DNA of 64,000 bases from Chelydra serpentina. Its lineage: Eukaryota > Chordata > Testudines > Chelydridae. The notes under the pieces were generated by a model. It was not told the origin of the DNA. It searched no databases and was given only the letters and a program-made list of their open reading frames with translations. Positions 22,701 through 36,200 of this stretch are shown piece by piece (position 1 is the stretch's first letter; each line of letters opens with the position of its first letter). The stretch covers positions 126,540,001-126,604,000 of the forward strand of contig JBAIAC010000008.1 in assembly GCA_037349315.1 (NCBI GenBank), given 5' to 3'. A program made the translations under genes and the position numbers.

Positions 22701-25700
22701 AGCTTTAGAGAAGCTTTCAGAGTAGCCGAATTGAATACAAATGGATATGAAATGGGAGTGAGGGAAGCAATGGCTCATATAAGATCTTAAAATAGGTTAT
22801 TTGATCTATACTATTTCGTGGATTTACACATGAAGCCTACACATTTTTAATGTGCCTTTCACTGTATGATTTTGTATGGAGAAGATAGTGACATGCTATT
22901 TAGCAGCTGTCTTACTATAGAGAGCTTATAAATGGAGGTGAATTTTGTATCGTGTTTTGAATGTGGCAAGAACTCTGGCTTAGTGTATCTGCAGTGGCAG
23001 GTGGGTCTGCAGCTGAGTCCTGCACTGAGAATGTCTTACTGCTGAGTCTTGTGAATTTTACCCTTGCTTCTCTCAACTTCATCATCCCTCTTGGTGGCAG
23101 CATTCTCTGAGGTGTGTGGGGACATTGGTTGTCTTGGATGTGTAGGTTTTGTAGGGATTACCACAGTGTCTGATCCTGCTCCACTGAACTCAGTGGGAGT
23201 TTTTCCATTGATGTAGATAGGTTTTGGATGAGATCCTTACTGAGGGTTCTGAAGAAGAAGAGGACTAGAATCTTGATGGGAGATGCACAATAGGGTGTCA
23301 TTGAAATATATTTGAAAATTGGGCCCTTTTCCTCCCTTTCCCTGGAAATAATTTTTTCCTGTTACGATGGAAGAAAAAAATATGAGCATGGATTATGCAT
23401 GACTTTATCCGTCTGAAGTCAAGGTTTACTGGGGAGGCCTGTTTTCTGTCTAAGTCTCATGGAATTTATAGCATATCTTGAGGGAAAAGGTGGTAAAGAC
23501 TTCTACATGTTGGAGGCTCAAAGCTTTCTCAGTGTGAACCTGATGTGATTTTTAATTTCCCTCTTCCAAAAGCTTACTGCTACTGGGTTTGTTTAAGGGG
23601 GGATGGTTATGAAGTTATAAATACTGCATTTGTTATCTTTGATTCATGGAAGTGGAGACTGATCCAGTCAAAATACAGGGCTACTGTCCGAATATTTCTC
23701 AATCCGCTGAATGCATTGCTCCGTGCAAGAATGTGACAAGCCTCATTCCTCTTGTTTCTTCTCCCTTGCCAACAACCTGCAGTGACCTCAGTTTAAAACT
23801 GAAATATGTATTAAATAAAAACAAGCTTGCTTCACTTCTCCTCTTCCCAGAGGAAGACCACTGTTATCTTGTTATATTGATGCCGACAAGCCTTTTCTGT
23901 CTGTTCATACATTATGTGACGTCACACCCAGTCCCATTCTCGCCCAGATTTACTGGAACCTCTATGCCCCTCCAGCCCAACTCAACTGGCTCCCTTCTGT
24001 ACCCGGTTACCTCTGCTCCACTCATGGATTTCTTCATTAGAACTGGCTGGGAAATGGATTTTCTGTCCTGAAAAAATATCAAGATTTCAAAAAAAACCAA
24101 AAACGAATTAGTCCCAAATTGGGACTAATGTGTTTTAAACATTTTTTAAAATAATCAAAATCAATACAATTTTGTGAAAAATTTTGGTTTTGTTGAAACA
24201 GCTTTTTCCGACCAAAGACTGTTTTGATTAATATTTTCTGACCGGCTCCACTGTCCATGGGTGCTCTCTTTCCTCCCATCCATCTTCCTTGCTAGATCAT
24301 CCCTTCTCCACCAGAACGTCTTCTGCTTCCCCTAACTCCCTCTTCCCCCCATACTGTCCTTTGCCCTCATCCCTCTTCTTCTCCTGCACTAGGAATGGTC
24401 TGTAGGGACCAATCCTACAGAGGCAGAGAGATGGAATAAATGGCCTGGGTCTTTCCATCTCTCACTCCAGTGACTTCTGTCCCCTGCTCTGTGCCTGTCT
24501 TGAGGAGAAAGAGATCCCAAGAAAACAGTGCTAATTCTCTCACCGGCTCTCAGCACTCCACTCAGGGCTAGTGGTTGTTCAGCCACTGAGTTCACCCTCA
24601 GTATTGAATGTAATAGAATGTAATAGAAATAACATTTCTATAGGTATTATGAACCATTCTCTAGGCTTCTATAATGGGGACATAATAATCTATTAAATTC
24701 TGTGGATTGATTCATAACACCTATAGAAAGGGTTTAATTCCCTTTTGAATTCTGTTGGGTTTCGGAGTTATTTCTATATAACTCTCTTGGTTTCGTTGCT
24801 ATTAAAGCCCATAGGGGTTTTCCAAAAGGGCAGTGTAGGTTTCTGTTTCCCTGCAAAAGGTTGTGAAGCATCAGTCTCATTTGCTGCATCTTTCACTAAA
24901 AAAAACCAGGAGTAATTGAAGGGCCTGTACAGCTGAGGAGGTTATGGGCTGGATACACATGACACCCACCCAGTGCCTTCTCCTTTAACATGAATATTGC
25001 CATGGTCACAAATGCCTGGTTGGCATCTTATCCACAGTCAGTGCCGGTTGGAGAATTCAGAAGTTAGGTTTCACGTGTCAGCTCTGCTCTGTGCAGAGTC
25101 ATTAGAAGAAATGCTAACCTGTTCCTAATGCTTCTCTGGAGAAACTGCTCCTTGGCTATGATAGATGTGACTTTCTGGTATTCTCTACCTTCCTGTGATG
25201 TGTTTGTCCATTTCTGCATCCAAGAATATCAAACCGGCTAGATCTGTGTCATGGCATTGGAATTATGGGATGCTCAGCGTTCTGGAATTGCAGCAAAGTG
25301 CTTTGTGTGGCTGGAATTCACAAATGTAACAGATGCCAATATGCCACAATTCACTCAGAGGTGTCCCGTCCCATAATTCTCTTCTCATGCCACAGAAATT
25401 GCTGAAGGGTTTGAGAACCCTGAACTTTTTTGAAACTCCTTTTCACCAATTTTATATTCTCCACTCTCACTGCAAAATTCCATGTGTTTATTTTATTACT
25501 CTCTATCCCTGACCTTGTGATAAACACTTATGGTGAAATCCTGTCCCCACTGAAGTCAATAGCAAAACTCCCATTGACCTCAGCGGGGCAAGGATTTCAC
25601 CTGTAACATACAATATCACTTTCCATCAGTTCTTTCAAAATGCACTTAAATACGTTGGATGAGAAAATCAAGGGCCAACAAAATGTATTTCAAGACAGCC

Positions 25701-28700
25701 TTTCATGGCTGTTGTCATTTGTGGTGCATTTTGGTTGCTAATAAAGAATTCTTAATGCAGAAATCCATCGGTTGTTTATAGCGGGATGGATGCCAATAAA
25801 TAACAAACACAACCAAAACTCCCATTGACTTCAGGGGGAGTTCTGACTGCACAAGGGGGCTGGATTGGACTGTAAATTTGTGGCAGTCTCAGAGATTACA
25901 AGTCATTCCCACCCACCCCAAAGTTCCCTCCATTTGAGGGAGTGAGCAGATCACAGGAAACTGTCTGTAGAAACTGCAGGACCCTCAGGCCTCCTTCCCC
26001 AAAGCAGCAAATGTGGTTACACACAAGGGCACAGAAACTTTTAGTCCCCACACTCTCCCACCAGATAGAAAGTGCTCGAAATATCTGACCCAGTGGTCTC
26101 TCCTCTGTCCATCACTCTAGAAGAGGAACAGCGGCAGTAGCTGGGAGGAGCCTTCACAGCCCCCTGACATCAGTAATCCCTCGTCTCTGACACTTGGACT
26201 CAGGATTTTACCCTCTTCTTTCCTGTGTTGGGGTTCATTTTTGGTCTCCATTTTGGCTGTCTCCACTCACCTTTTTCTACAACAGCGTCACTACTAGCTC
26301 CATTGGTGGCAGAAGTGGTAGACCGGGTACTGATGTTTTACCACCTTAATGTTGCTGAGAGCATGTCTAAAATGGCACAGCGGTGAAAACACTAGCCGCT
26401 GTTCTGCAATAGCTCTCCCACTGATGAAGCTGCACTGGTGGTTGTGCAATTGAAGACAAAGACTAGTGAAGGCAAGGCCTTTATCCTGCCCCTCTCCTAA
26501 CTCTGCATCCTTTCAGCTGCCCATTGTTACTCTCCTCTTCCCTTTCTACCTCCCTCTCCCTTTACTCACTTCCCTGTCTTTATCCAAAGTTTCTTTTCTC
26601 TTCCCCACTCTAGCCGGCACTGAGCATCCTTTCCCTAAAATACCCCTAAAGACATTTTTGTTATCTAAATAAAACACCTATATAGTCACATATGTTTGAA
26701 AAAGAGACCTGCTACAAACCTGCTATGTGCCTGCCACCACCCTCTTCACTTTACTGTATGCCGTTATCTCTTCACCCCTTTTTATCTTCAGAGCTTGTGA
26801 GCAATTTGAAGCCAGGACTGTACTGAGTGCCCTCAACTTCCATTTAAGGTGCTAGTTTCCTTGAATCATTGTGTTCTTACTTCTGATAGTAGGGACCAGA
26901 TAATACTGGCTAGAACCAAGCCTAGTGGGAAAGGATCTTTGCATTCTCTCCTGGTCTGTTCTGCCACAGCTGTTCAGACCTGACCAGCACTGGACAACTG
27001 CAATGCTACAGCTATCTCCTCTAAATCTAGTCTTCCTCCCTAAACAGGTCTGACTCTGATCACCTGCTCATCTCCTTTCACGGGAGCATGGAGCTTCCCT
27101 GATTGTGTCTCTTAGGCACAAAGCATCCCAAAGTCCTTCTTGGCCAGTCCATAATCTGGCTCACAGTACACAAGAAGATAAAATAGACCACATGAGCTTT
27201 CCTTGCTTCTCCATTGCTTTCAGCTTGATTTTAAAATATTGATCTTTTGGATCATTATAAAAAATGTTTCGCACAAGCATACCAAAAGAGTTTATTCAGT
27301 TTTCACGGTGCAATCATCTGTGCAGCTATGGAGTTCTGCAAACCTCATTTTTACTCCTCTGCTGTGGTACAGCTGGAGAATAACCCTGACAACGTCTATT
27401 CAGTGCAAATTCCTGTCTTCTGTTCCTTTAATTTCCTGACACATTTCTGATTGATCTGAAATTTCACATGCTTGGGTATGACACAAAAGTGCATTTTTGC
27501 GCAAAGCTTGAGTAGAATCCATTTGGCTTTTTTTCAGTTGATCATTTCAAAATAAATTATAAATAAAAACACTCTTTGGGGCTTAAGTTAAAAATTGTTC
27601 AATGCTTGGCATGAGGATAGTTCATAGTGAGAAATAGTCACAATGGTACATTTAAAAAAATGAAAGGTAATTAAAATAATTCTAAGTGACCGAATACTGG
27701 GTTTAGTGCATTCACAGCAAACATTTAAAAAAATCAACTATCGTTTTACTTACAGAGTTCCCAGTGGAGCTACAGAAATGTGTTAAACTCCATGGCACAA
27801 CTCTCTAATGCTGTAGCTAGAGGATTAGATCACACATATATAGACTCCACATGTAAACACACCCAAACTTAATGTCAACAGCCTCACACCATTGTTGGAA
27901 TAACAATAAGAGTGCTCCCCCTTATATAGAACTTTTCATCTGTAGATCTCAAAGCATTTTACAAAGGAGGGGGTCAGCATCATTATCCCCATTTTGCAGA
28001 TGGGGAAACTGAGGCACAGAGCAGTGATGTTCACATGAAAACACAAAATCATGTGCACCATAGGGTGATCACAGTTTATGTCAATCAGCAGTTGAATCCT
28101 ATGCATACATGGGCTACAACACTCATTAATCAGCATACATACTCCAGATCCATACACACATCCCTTTCACTGGAGCACACCTACATTCTTATCCTAATCT
28201 CCTGTATGATCTCCAATAACATACTATGCCTGGAACCTACAGTTACTCCCTCCCCTCTTGACTTTGCACAGACAGACACCCCTATCCCCCAGTATATTCA
28301 ATGGGCTTGATCCTTGTGTAAGTCAGGAATATCTCTATTCAAGTGGATGGCGTTCCACAGGTATTAAGCTGGTGTGAGATCAGAACTGGGCCTACCACTT
28401 CCTTATCTATCAGCACAATCACACACAGTAATCAAGTGCTCTTCAATCTTATCTGCATACAGAAATAAGACGGGCGTTTAAAGCCCATGTCATTTACTGT
28501 AGCAAAAGTAATTATGGAATAGTAGTAGTAGTAGTTTGGGTTTTTTTTTACTGTTCACTGTCTAGTGAGAACCTTTATAGCATCAGGAAATTTACCAGTG
28601 ATGTGCTGGACGGACCTGCTGGGAGTTCTTTGTTTAAATTTCTCCATTTGAATTGAAGGGAAGGTTCAGATCATTCTGCTGCTCCTCCTTCCCCACCCGT

Positions 28701-31700
28701 GCATAGTGCTGAATCACATTTGCCATAGATGACATCCCTTGAAAGTCATAAAAATACTTCTGAAAAGCAAATGTAGTGCCTTGAGAATGGGCCAGTTTGC
28801 ACCAACTAGAAAGCAATGTTCCTTGGCAGGGCGCCCTAATTCCTTCTTATAAGGTCTTAAAAATCCCACCCCAGTCAAATTACATAAACTGAACGCTCTG
28901 CTTTTTATTATCATTATACCCAATGGGCCATATCCTCAGCTGCATCTGGCACAGGGCGGCTTTTATGAGATGTTTACAGGTCTCTGATCCTGGGGCTGGT
29001 TCAATCTCTGGCACAACACAGAGCAGCCTTAGGAGTCCAGCCATGTCCCCAACATGCTCTGCTCTGGGCTGTTATAGAGCTGGCCACGGTGACGCGACAC
29101 CACACAGGAATTCCCCTTACACTTGGGCAATCCCCACATTGCTTGCAGCTTCGTGCCACTGTGGGGGCACAAAGCAGTCAGAGCGTGGGCCAAGAACCTG
29201 ACCCAATCTATTTTTCAGGAACAAGTAACAGACCGGTTTGCCAGGTAGCATTGCCCCCTCCTTTGGAATGGGGTCTGAGACACGGGGTGTTTTTTAAAAC
29301 GGGAAAACAAATAAATAGATCCACCCCTCCCTCACACGATTTTGTCTGCAACACCCACATCTGGCTCAAGAGGTTTATCACAGGCTGGGGCGGGGAGGGG
29401 GAGAATTGTGAGGGCCCTGGTTATGCCATTGGCAACACTTCATTGGAATTAATCTGGCTTTTTACTCATGCTATACATATGTGAACTGCTATCAAATAAC
29501 GTACACATTCGTGAAAGACAAACTGAGAAAATGTGAGAAATCTTTGCTTTTGATGCTAGCCCTAGTGTATTTAGTGTCCTTAGTTTTGGAGAAAATATGT
29601 GTCTCTCTTATACTTTCCCATGGTTATTTTACAGTCTGTAAAACAATATAAAGCTATCAATGAAGTTGAAATCGAAATGCTACCTGGAGATATAAAATGT
29701 TCACTCATCTGTCAGATGGAGATTCATTCTACAATGAGATATTAAACCCTTATACATTGTACAGATAGGGCCAGGCTGTGAAATTCTTATTGCCATCCAT
29801 GAGCAATTACTTGCACAAGTAATTGCACAACCTGTGGGTATGAACTGCTCACAAATGGGAGTAAGGGAGTCCCAATCTGACCTAAAGGAAGTGGCACTCT
29901 ATTGAGAGAGAAACCCATATGTAGTGTTTTACAGAAACTATTATTTAGTGATAACTTTAATATTTCCAAGTTTTCTCATGAAAGATGGTGTGCCTCTTCA
30001 TTTTCCCCAATGTATTTCTTAACAAACTTGCCTATTTTAATAGTTATTAGAGAGGGGTCAAAATCAGAACCTCAGATTCAAATTCCTTTGAATTTGGGGG
30101 GCTTGAGGGACTGTGGCAGGAGCAGTCTTCCATTCTGTCTACAGACTCAGAGACCTTCAGTTATTAAACATCCCACAAACAGTTTATTTACACTTGTCTT
30201 CCCCCAACCTTACTGATCCATATACCATATTATTTACAGTTTCAGTTTCTCCTCAGTTCTCTGCCAAGGAGAGGAGAGGGAAGAGACCCTTCTACCAGAC
30301 GAGCTGGAACCATTTTTTATAATGGGGGTGCTGAGAGACATTGAACCAAGCTGTAAACTCTGTATGTAATAGAAACAACTTCAAGCCAGTGGGTGCAACA
30401 GCACCCCCAGCACTAGTTCCAGCATCTATGCCCTCTACCCAGAGATCCTTCCTGGTTCTGGCTCTGCTAGCCTGCCTGTCTTCCCTTCTCTGCTGCCTTC
30501 TCTCCTGTGTTAATGTGCCAATTTGCTTTAGTCCTCCCCCCGTGCCCATTCAGATCCATGAATTAGGCCTCTGTTAGGTCCACTCTGGGGGAATTAATTG
30601 ATGTTTAAGTGACCAGAGTGCTGGCTCAGCTGTTGGTTCCCAGTATTCTGTCACAGGGAGTCAGAAAGTTCTGAGGCTAATCAAGAATGGGAAGAGTTTA
30701 TTTTCCATTTCTGGTTGAGAAGCAGTCTGAATCTCACAAGAATAGTAGATCTTGCAAGACTTCTACCATTGAGATAGCAAAGATCTTTCAGGATCAGCTA
30801 TTCTGCTTTACGAGGCTGAAATCTCACAAGAGTAGTGCCAGCCCAATTTTTTTCACCATTTCTAGCCACAAAGATGCATCTGAGGGCAGATTTGGGGCCT
30901 CTAAAACTATTAGGAGGAAACTGTAAATTACGACCGCACAGTTGTGTGTTCCAGGAAACTCTTCACAAAAAGGCAACTTGGAAAAAAATGAATCTGTTTT
31001 TCGTAAACACATGATAAACCTTTTCCAGATTAATCTGTATAATTCCACAGATTCTAGCAATTTAAAAATAAATAGCTTTATATCCAGTTCCAGGATATAT
31101 CTTTCACTCTTCTCATCCATTCACATGTATTCAAAATACTTGTTACCGCTTTTAACACCAATTATACTTTCTGCCTATAGCTTGTTATTGGATGGTGCTC
31201 TCCCTTTCATTGTACACATGCCTGAAAAAGGATCTGTGTGTGCGTCAAGGGGATAATACACCACCAAGGGCCAAATGCTGTTTGTCTTAGTCATACCTTG
31301 TGCTGCAACTGGCTCCCTTCAGCTATGTCTCTCCATGACCTCTGAGCACAACTCAGATATAACGGGGAATCAAGGCCACCCAGAACCTTCAAGATCGAAG
31401 TCATTTTATACATTGGAGACATTATTATGTTTATTTACTTATTTATCTTCCCAACCATTTAAATGGGTATATTCCTCATTGTTTTTATTATTTATAACAC
31501 ATTGTTTTAGCTGGAGAACATGGAGTTTCTGCTGGCTGTCCACAAGCAACGTTCAAGCCATTTGACATTTGTATGGGTTTATTTGTTACAGGGAGTATCT
31601 CGCTGTGGGCAAATGATACCAGTGCTCTGGGATCTTCACCGGCTGGCTGTTGGTTACCAGCCTGATTTTAATATGTTAGTATTGACCTTTAGTGCCTCAT

Positions 31701-33185
31701 GCGGCTTGAGGCCTACCTGCCCGAGACACCGTCTTCCTCCCCATACTGGAGTTGCAGTAAGCAGAGGTGCTCCCACTGGAGCGCCTTTGATTTGAAAGAG
31801 AGGCAATGTCTGGGAAAAGGAGGACGCTAGGCTTTGGAATTTACTTCACTCCTGCCCCCTTTTTGATCAAAAATAGCCCCAATCCTTTGACTTTCAGGAT
31901 ACGTCACAAGGCCCATCTCTGTTCTCAAGCTTGTAGATTATGGGGGGGAGGAGACAACGCTGGAATGAGTGCCGTGAGGGTGAAGATTTGTGGCTGGAGC
32001 GGTACTTTTTTTCTTTTTTAACAGAGGGAGAGAGGGTAGACACTGTGTTTATTTGTGCATTGTAATGTTTGGCAAATGGGCCTGGAGCCTTGGATAAGAT
32101 GCCTTATTGTCTGTCTAAATCTAAATAAATATTAGAGAGTAATGGGCCCGACTCTCTGCTCTGTTCCATTGGTTTTAGGGTAGTGTCAATGCAGTTCTAC
32201 AGAAACATAGGCATTGCCACACTGGATCAGACAGTCCCACGGGCCGACTAGTGCAGTACCCTGTCTCTGACTGGTCACCACCAGATGCTTCAGAGGGAGA
32301 TGCACAAAATTCTGCAGTAGACTGACATGGGATAGTCTAACATAAGATTGGTGTTACAGAGCAGAGTCTGGCTGAATTCCTGTAAAATTTTTTGAAAGAG
32401 ATGATTTAATTAGATCTTTCATTTCCCAGGAAGTTAAAAAAGCTGTTCAGGAAGCTGAAGGATGAAAGGACTGAGAAAAAGGAAAGTGACTCCAACCACT
32501 CAAAGCACCCTCAGCAATGGGATCTCGATTACATGTTGGAACCTTTCACTGGACTAACTCCAGAATACATGGAAATGAGTAAGATCTCTGAGTTCACGAG
32601 GGTCTGTTATCTTAAAATCTTGTTTTTTCCCCTTCTCTTTTCAGTGGATTTTAACAGCAACTATTGCCACATGTTAGCCTGAGAAAAGATACACGTTTTA
32701 AGTGCTGTCTTGGCTTCAGGAAAGTTATCTGCAGATGTAGTGTGTGCAGAAGTGCACCATACCAACAGCAGAATACCACTGGGGCGGTGCAGTGTTAATA
32801 ATTACTAGACTTCCAAAAATATGATTATTTGTATTACATTCATTCCTGGAGACCCCAACTGAGATCAGAGTCCCATTGCACTCGGCACAGGACACGTACA
32901 TAGTAAGAGAGAACCTCTGCCCCAAAGAGCTTATCTTATACATAAACAAGGCAGACAAAGGGTGGGAGGAAGGAAGAATTATTATCCCAATTTTCCAGAT
33001 GAGGAACAGAGGGATTGAGTGACTTGTCCAAAGTCATGTAGGACGTCTGCAGCAGAGCCCGGAATTGATTCCAGGTTGCCAGGGTTCCAGGCTAGTGCTT
33101 TAAAGAAGATTATCCTACCTGTCAAGTAGTGTGTGCATCCTTTCTCCTCTGCCAGCCACAGTGCAGAAGAGATGGTCATGTATCC

Positions 33186-33232
<47 letters not shown>

Positions 33233-36200
33233 AGAGACTGGTGCCATTGCTTGTGCTCATGTTCCTATGGTACTTGCGCTCAGGGATATGGGTCTTGGGT
33301 ATGATTCTTCTCACACCAGTGTAAAGTGGGTGTAAGTTCACTGAAGTCAATGGAGTTCCACTGCTGTGAGAGGAGAATCAGGCCCTATATACCTAACATT
33401 TTTATACAATCCATAAATGTGGGCACACTCTAATTTCCATTGACTGCTGAGTTAATGTTTCCTTTGGTGAGGGACCTTGTCAAAGGCTTTCTGAAAATCT
33501 AAGTACGCTATATCCACTGGATCCCCCTTGTCCTCATGCTTATTGATCCCCTCAAAGAATTCTAGTAGATTGGTGATGCATGATTTCCCTTTACAAAAAC
33601 AATGTTGACTGTTCCCAAACAAATTATGTTCATCTATGTGTCTGACAATTTTGTTCTTTACTATAGTTTCAACCAGTTTGCCTGGTACTGAAGTCAGACT
33701 TACCAGCCAGTACCTACCTAGCTCTTAGTTATCCTTATTTGGACTCTATTCACCTCCACTTCCCATCTTCAAATTGAGTAGCATCATTTCTACTACCAAG
33801 ATAGGACAGTGATACCAGACATGAATTTGGCTCAGGATGCACATCTGTATCTGATACGGAATTCCAAAGAAAGCTTATAAAGGCCTCCTTTCATTCTAAG
33901 TGTGCATGTAGAATAAGCTCTGAGGAGCATCTCTATGAGTCAACAGACCCCAAGAGGGCAGAGGTGCAAATAATCATCAAATGACTCAATGATGCAGTTC
34001 TGGGATACAATCCAACTGCATCATCCCGTGGGGACATGAAACTACAAAGAAGCAGAGTATGCAGGGATTCCAGGGAATAACTTAGAGGCCAAAGAGTTCA
34101 CACTAGATACAAAACAAAATTGCTGCCTACCCCAAAGCACTACTGCAGCATCAAAAGAGGATCCCAGAGGGACCAAGCACAGCACAAGCTTCAGGGTAGG
34201 AAAGCCTTCAGAAAAGAACCACAGCTCATGACATGTATGGCAAATTATCTGAAATCAGACATCTGTTATATATTGTATGTCACACCCCCGTCTTAATCTA
34301 CAGACAATCCACTGTAACAAAAACACCTGAATATATGCATTTAATGATACAACATGTGTGTCAAACAAGACAGATACATTTTATGTAAATCATAGAATCA
34401 TAGAATCTCAGGGTTGGAAGGGACCTCAGGAGGTCATCTAGTCCAACCCCCTGCTCAAAGCAGGACCAACCCCAACTAAATCATCCCAGCCAGGGCTTTG
34501 TCAAGCCTGACCTTAAAAACCTCTAAGGAAGGAGATTCCACCACCTCCCTAGGTAACCCATTCCAGTGCTTCACCACCCTACTAGTGAAAATGTTTTTCC
34601 TAATATCCAACCTAAACCTCCCCCTCTGCAACTTGAGACCATTACTCCTTGTTCTGTCATCTTCTACCACTGAGAACAGTCTAGATCCAAAAATATTTTA
34701 ATTGATGTTTATAATGGCAGGTGCATTTAGGGATCTGGGGCAAAAATCTGTCAGGGGACAGTACTTGGTCCTGCTAGTGAAGGCAGGGGACTGGACTCGA
34801 TGACCTTTCAAGGTCCTTCCAGTTCTATGAGATAGGCATATCTCCATATTGTATCATTCTCTATAGCTAAGTTTGTGGCCAGATCCTTTGGCCCTTCAGT
34901 GGTACAAAAGGGACTTAAAGTTGCCTTCCCCAACTATCCTCCCCTCCATCAGCTGTTTTAAGAACTGTTCTTGCTCACCTGGTGATCTGACTGTATGTTG
35001 CAATCTTCATTATTTAACCCCCCCCCCCTCATTTTCACATGCTCATAACTTATTGAAAAATTCTCCTGTGGGACTGAAATGTTCCATGCTTTGCTTCAGC
35101 TCAGAGGTGAATTTTGTTTTGAAAGTTTGAGCAAACTCCTGTCAGCAATATTTGACTTATACAAGGGTGAAAAAATATAGACTTTTCCCCTTGTAAATAT
35201 TTTCAGATGCTTTTATGATCAGGCATAACTCAAAAATGTCTGCACTTAACCAGGAAACATGGGATGTTTAGCTAGTCCACTCCCAGGCCCTTTGTTTTTA
35301 TTCATCGTCAACAAATAGAATACAAAACAAAAACTGTTTAAATATTTGTTCTTGCACATCTGTGGTAGTAGATGTTGCTCATGTTGGGAGCTACAATGCA
35401 TTGTCAGTTGTAGCACTAAATGCCAGGTTGCAGCTTGAAGCCTCTGAGAAGAAACCGGAATTCCTGTCAGGATTTTATGGGAGTGCACCCTGGCATGGGA
35501 GCTCCACTGTACTGCAGGGTGCAGCATATGCTCCATCATGGCAGTCAGGCAAAGCTTGCTGTTACAGCTGGGATGGGGCCATGATTCTGCCATCATCTTG
35601 AACCTCTCTCCTTCCTTACGTTAATGCAGTGCCTATACTCCCCACCCCAATTGTGGCTGGCTTGGCCCTAGAGCTAAGAGTTGGTGAAGAAGGCTCATTG
35701 CACCGTCTTCTCCCTGTTGCAGATCCACACAGGGCCAACTATGGCTCTTTTGGCCTGGTCATGCATGCCCCATGTGGAGATGGACCATTGGAGAGTCATT
35801 TTCTTCATTGGGATTCCACGTGGGCGGAAGGGTCTGCCTGCATGGAAAAACTTGCAGGCTCAGGACCTCAGTTATCAATTCATAAACAGAGTCATCGTCA
35901 GGTTTTCAGCATGCTCTTAAAATGGGTATCCTCTCTTTAAATAATAATGTAGAATTCCTCATTGTGCAATCATTCACGGATAATTGGATGGATACCATGT
36001 TTCAAGAGACAATAATCTGTATCCCAGGTGGATGAAGTACTATTCCAAATATTTGTTTCCAGCAAGAGACCTGGATTATGTGGTGAGGAGAATAGCTCAT
36101 TGTCTCTGTTAGTCTGCCAGTTCCACAGCAAGCTATGCCCTGTCTGTGGGATTCAAGACAAATGCGAAACAAATGAAACCTAAGCTGCTCCTCCCCTGGC

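Noticed and set aside
35362..35940. Candidate additional ANO2 or nested-gene exon
   Set aside because: Open frames exist, but the flanking ANO2 exons already join in phase, and the translations resemble no anoctamin segment or known domain.
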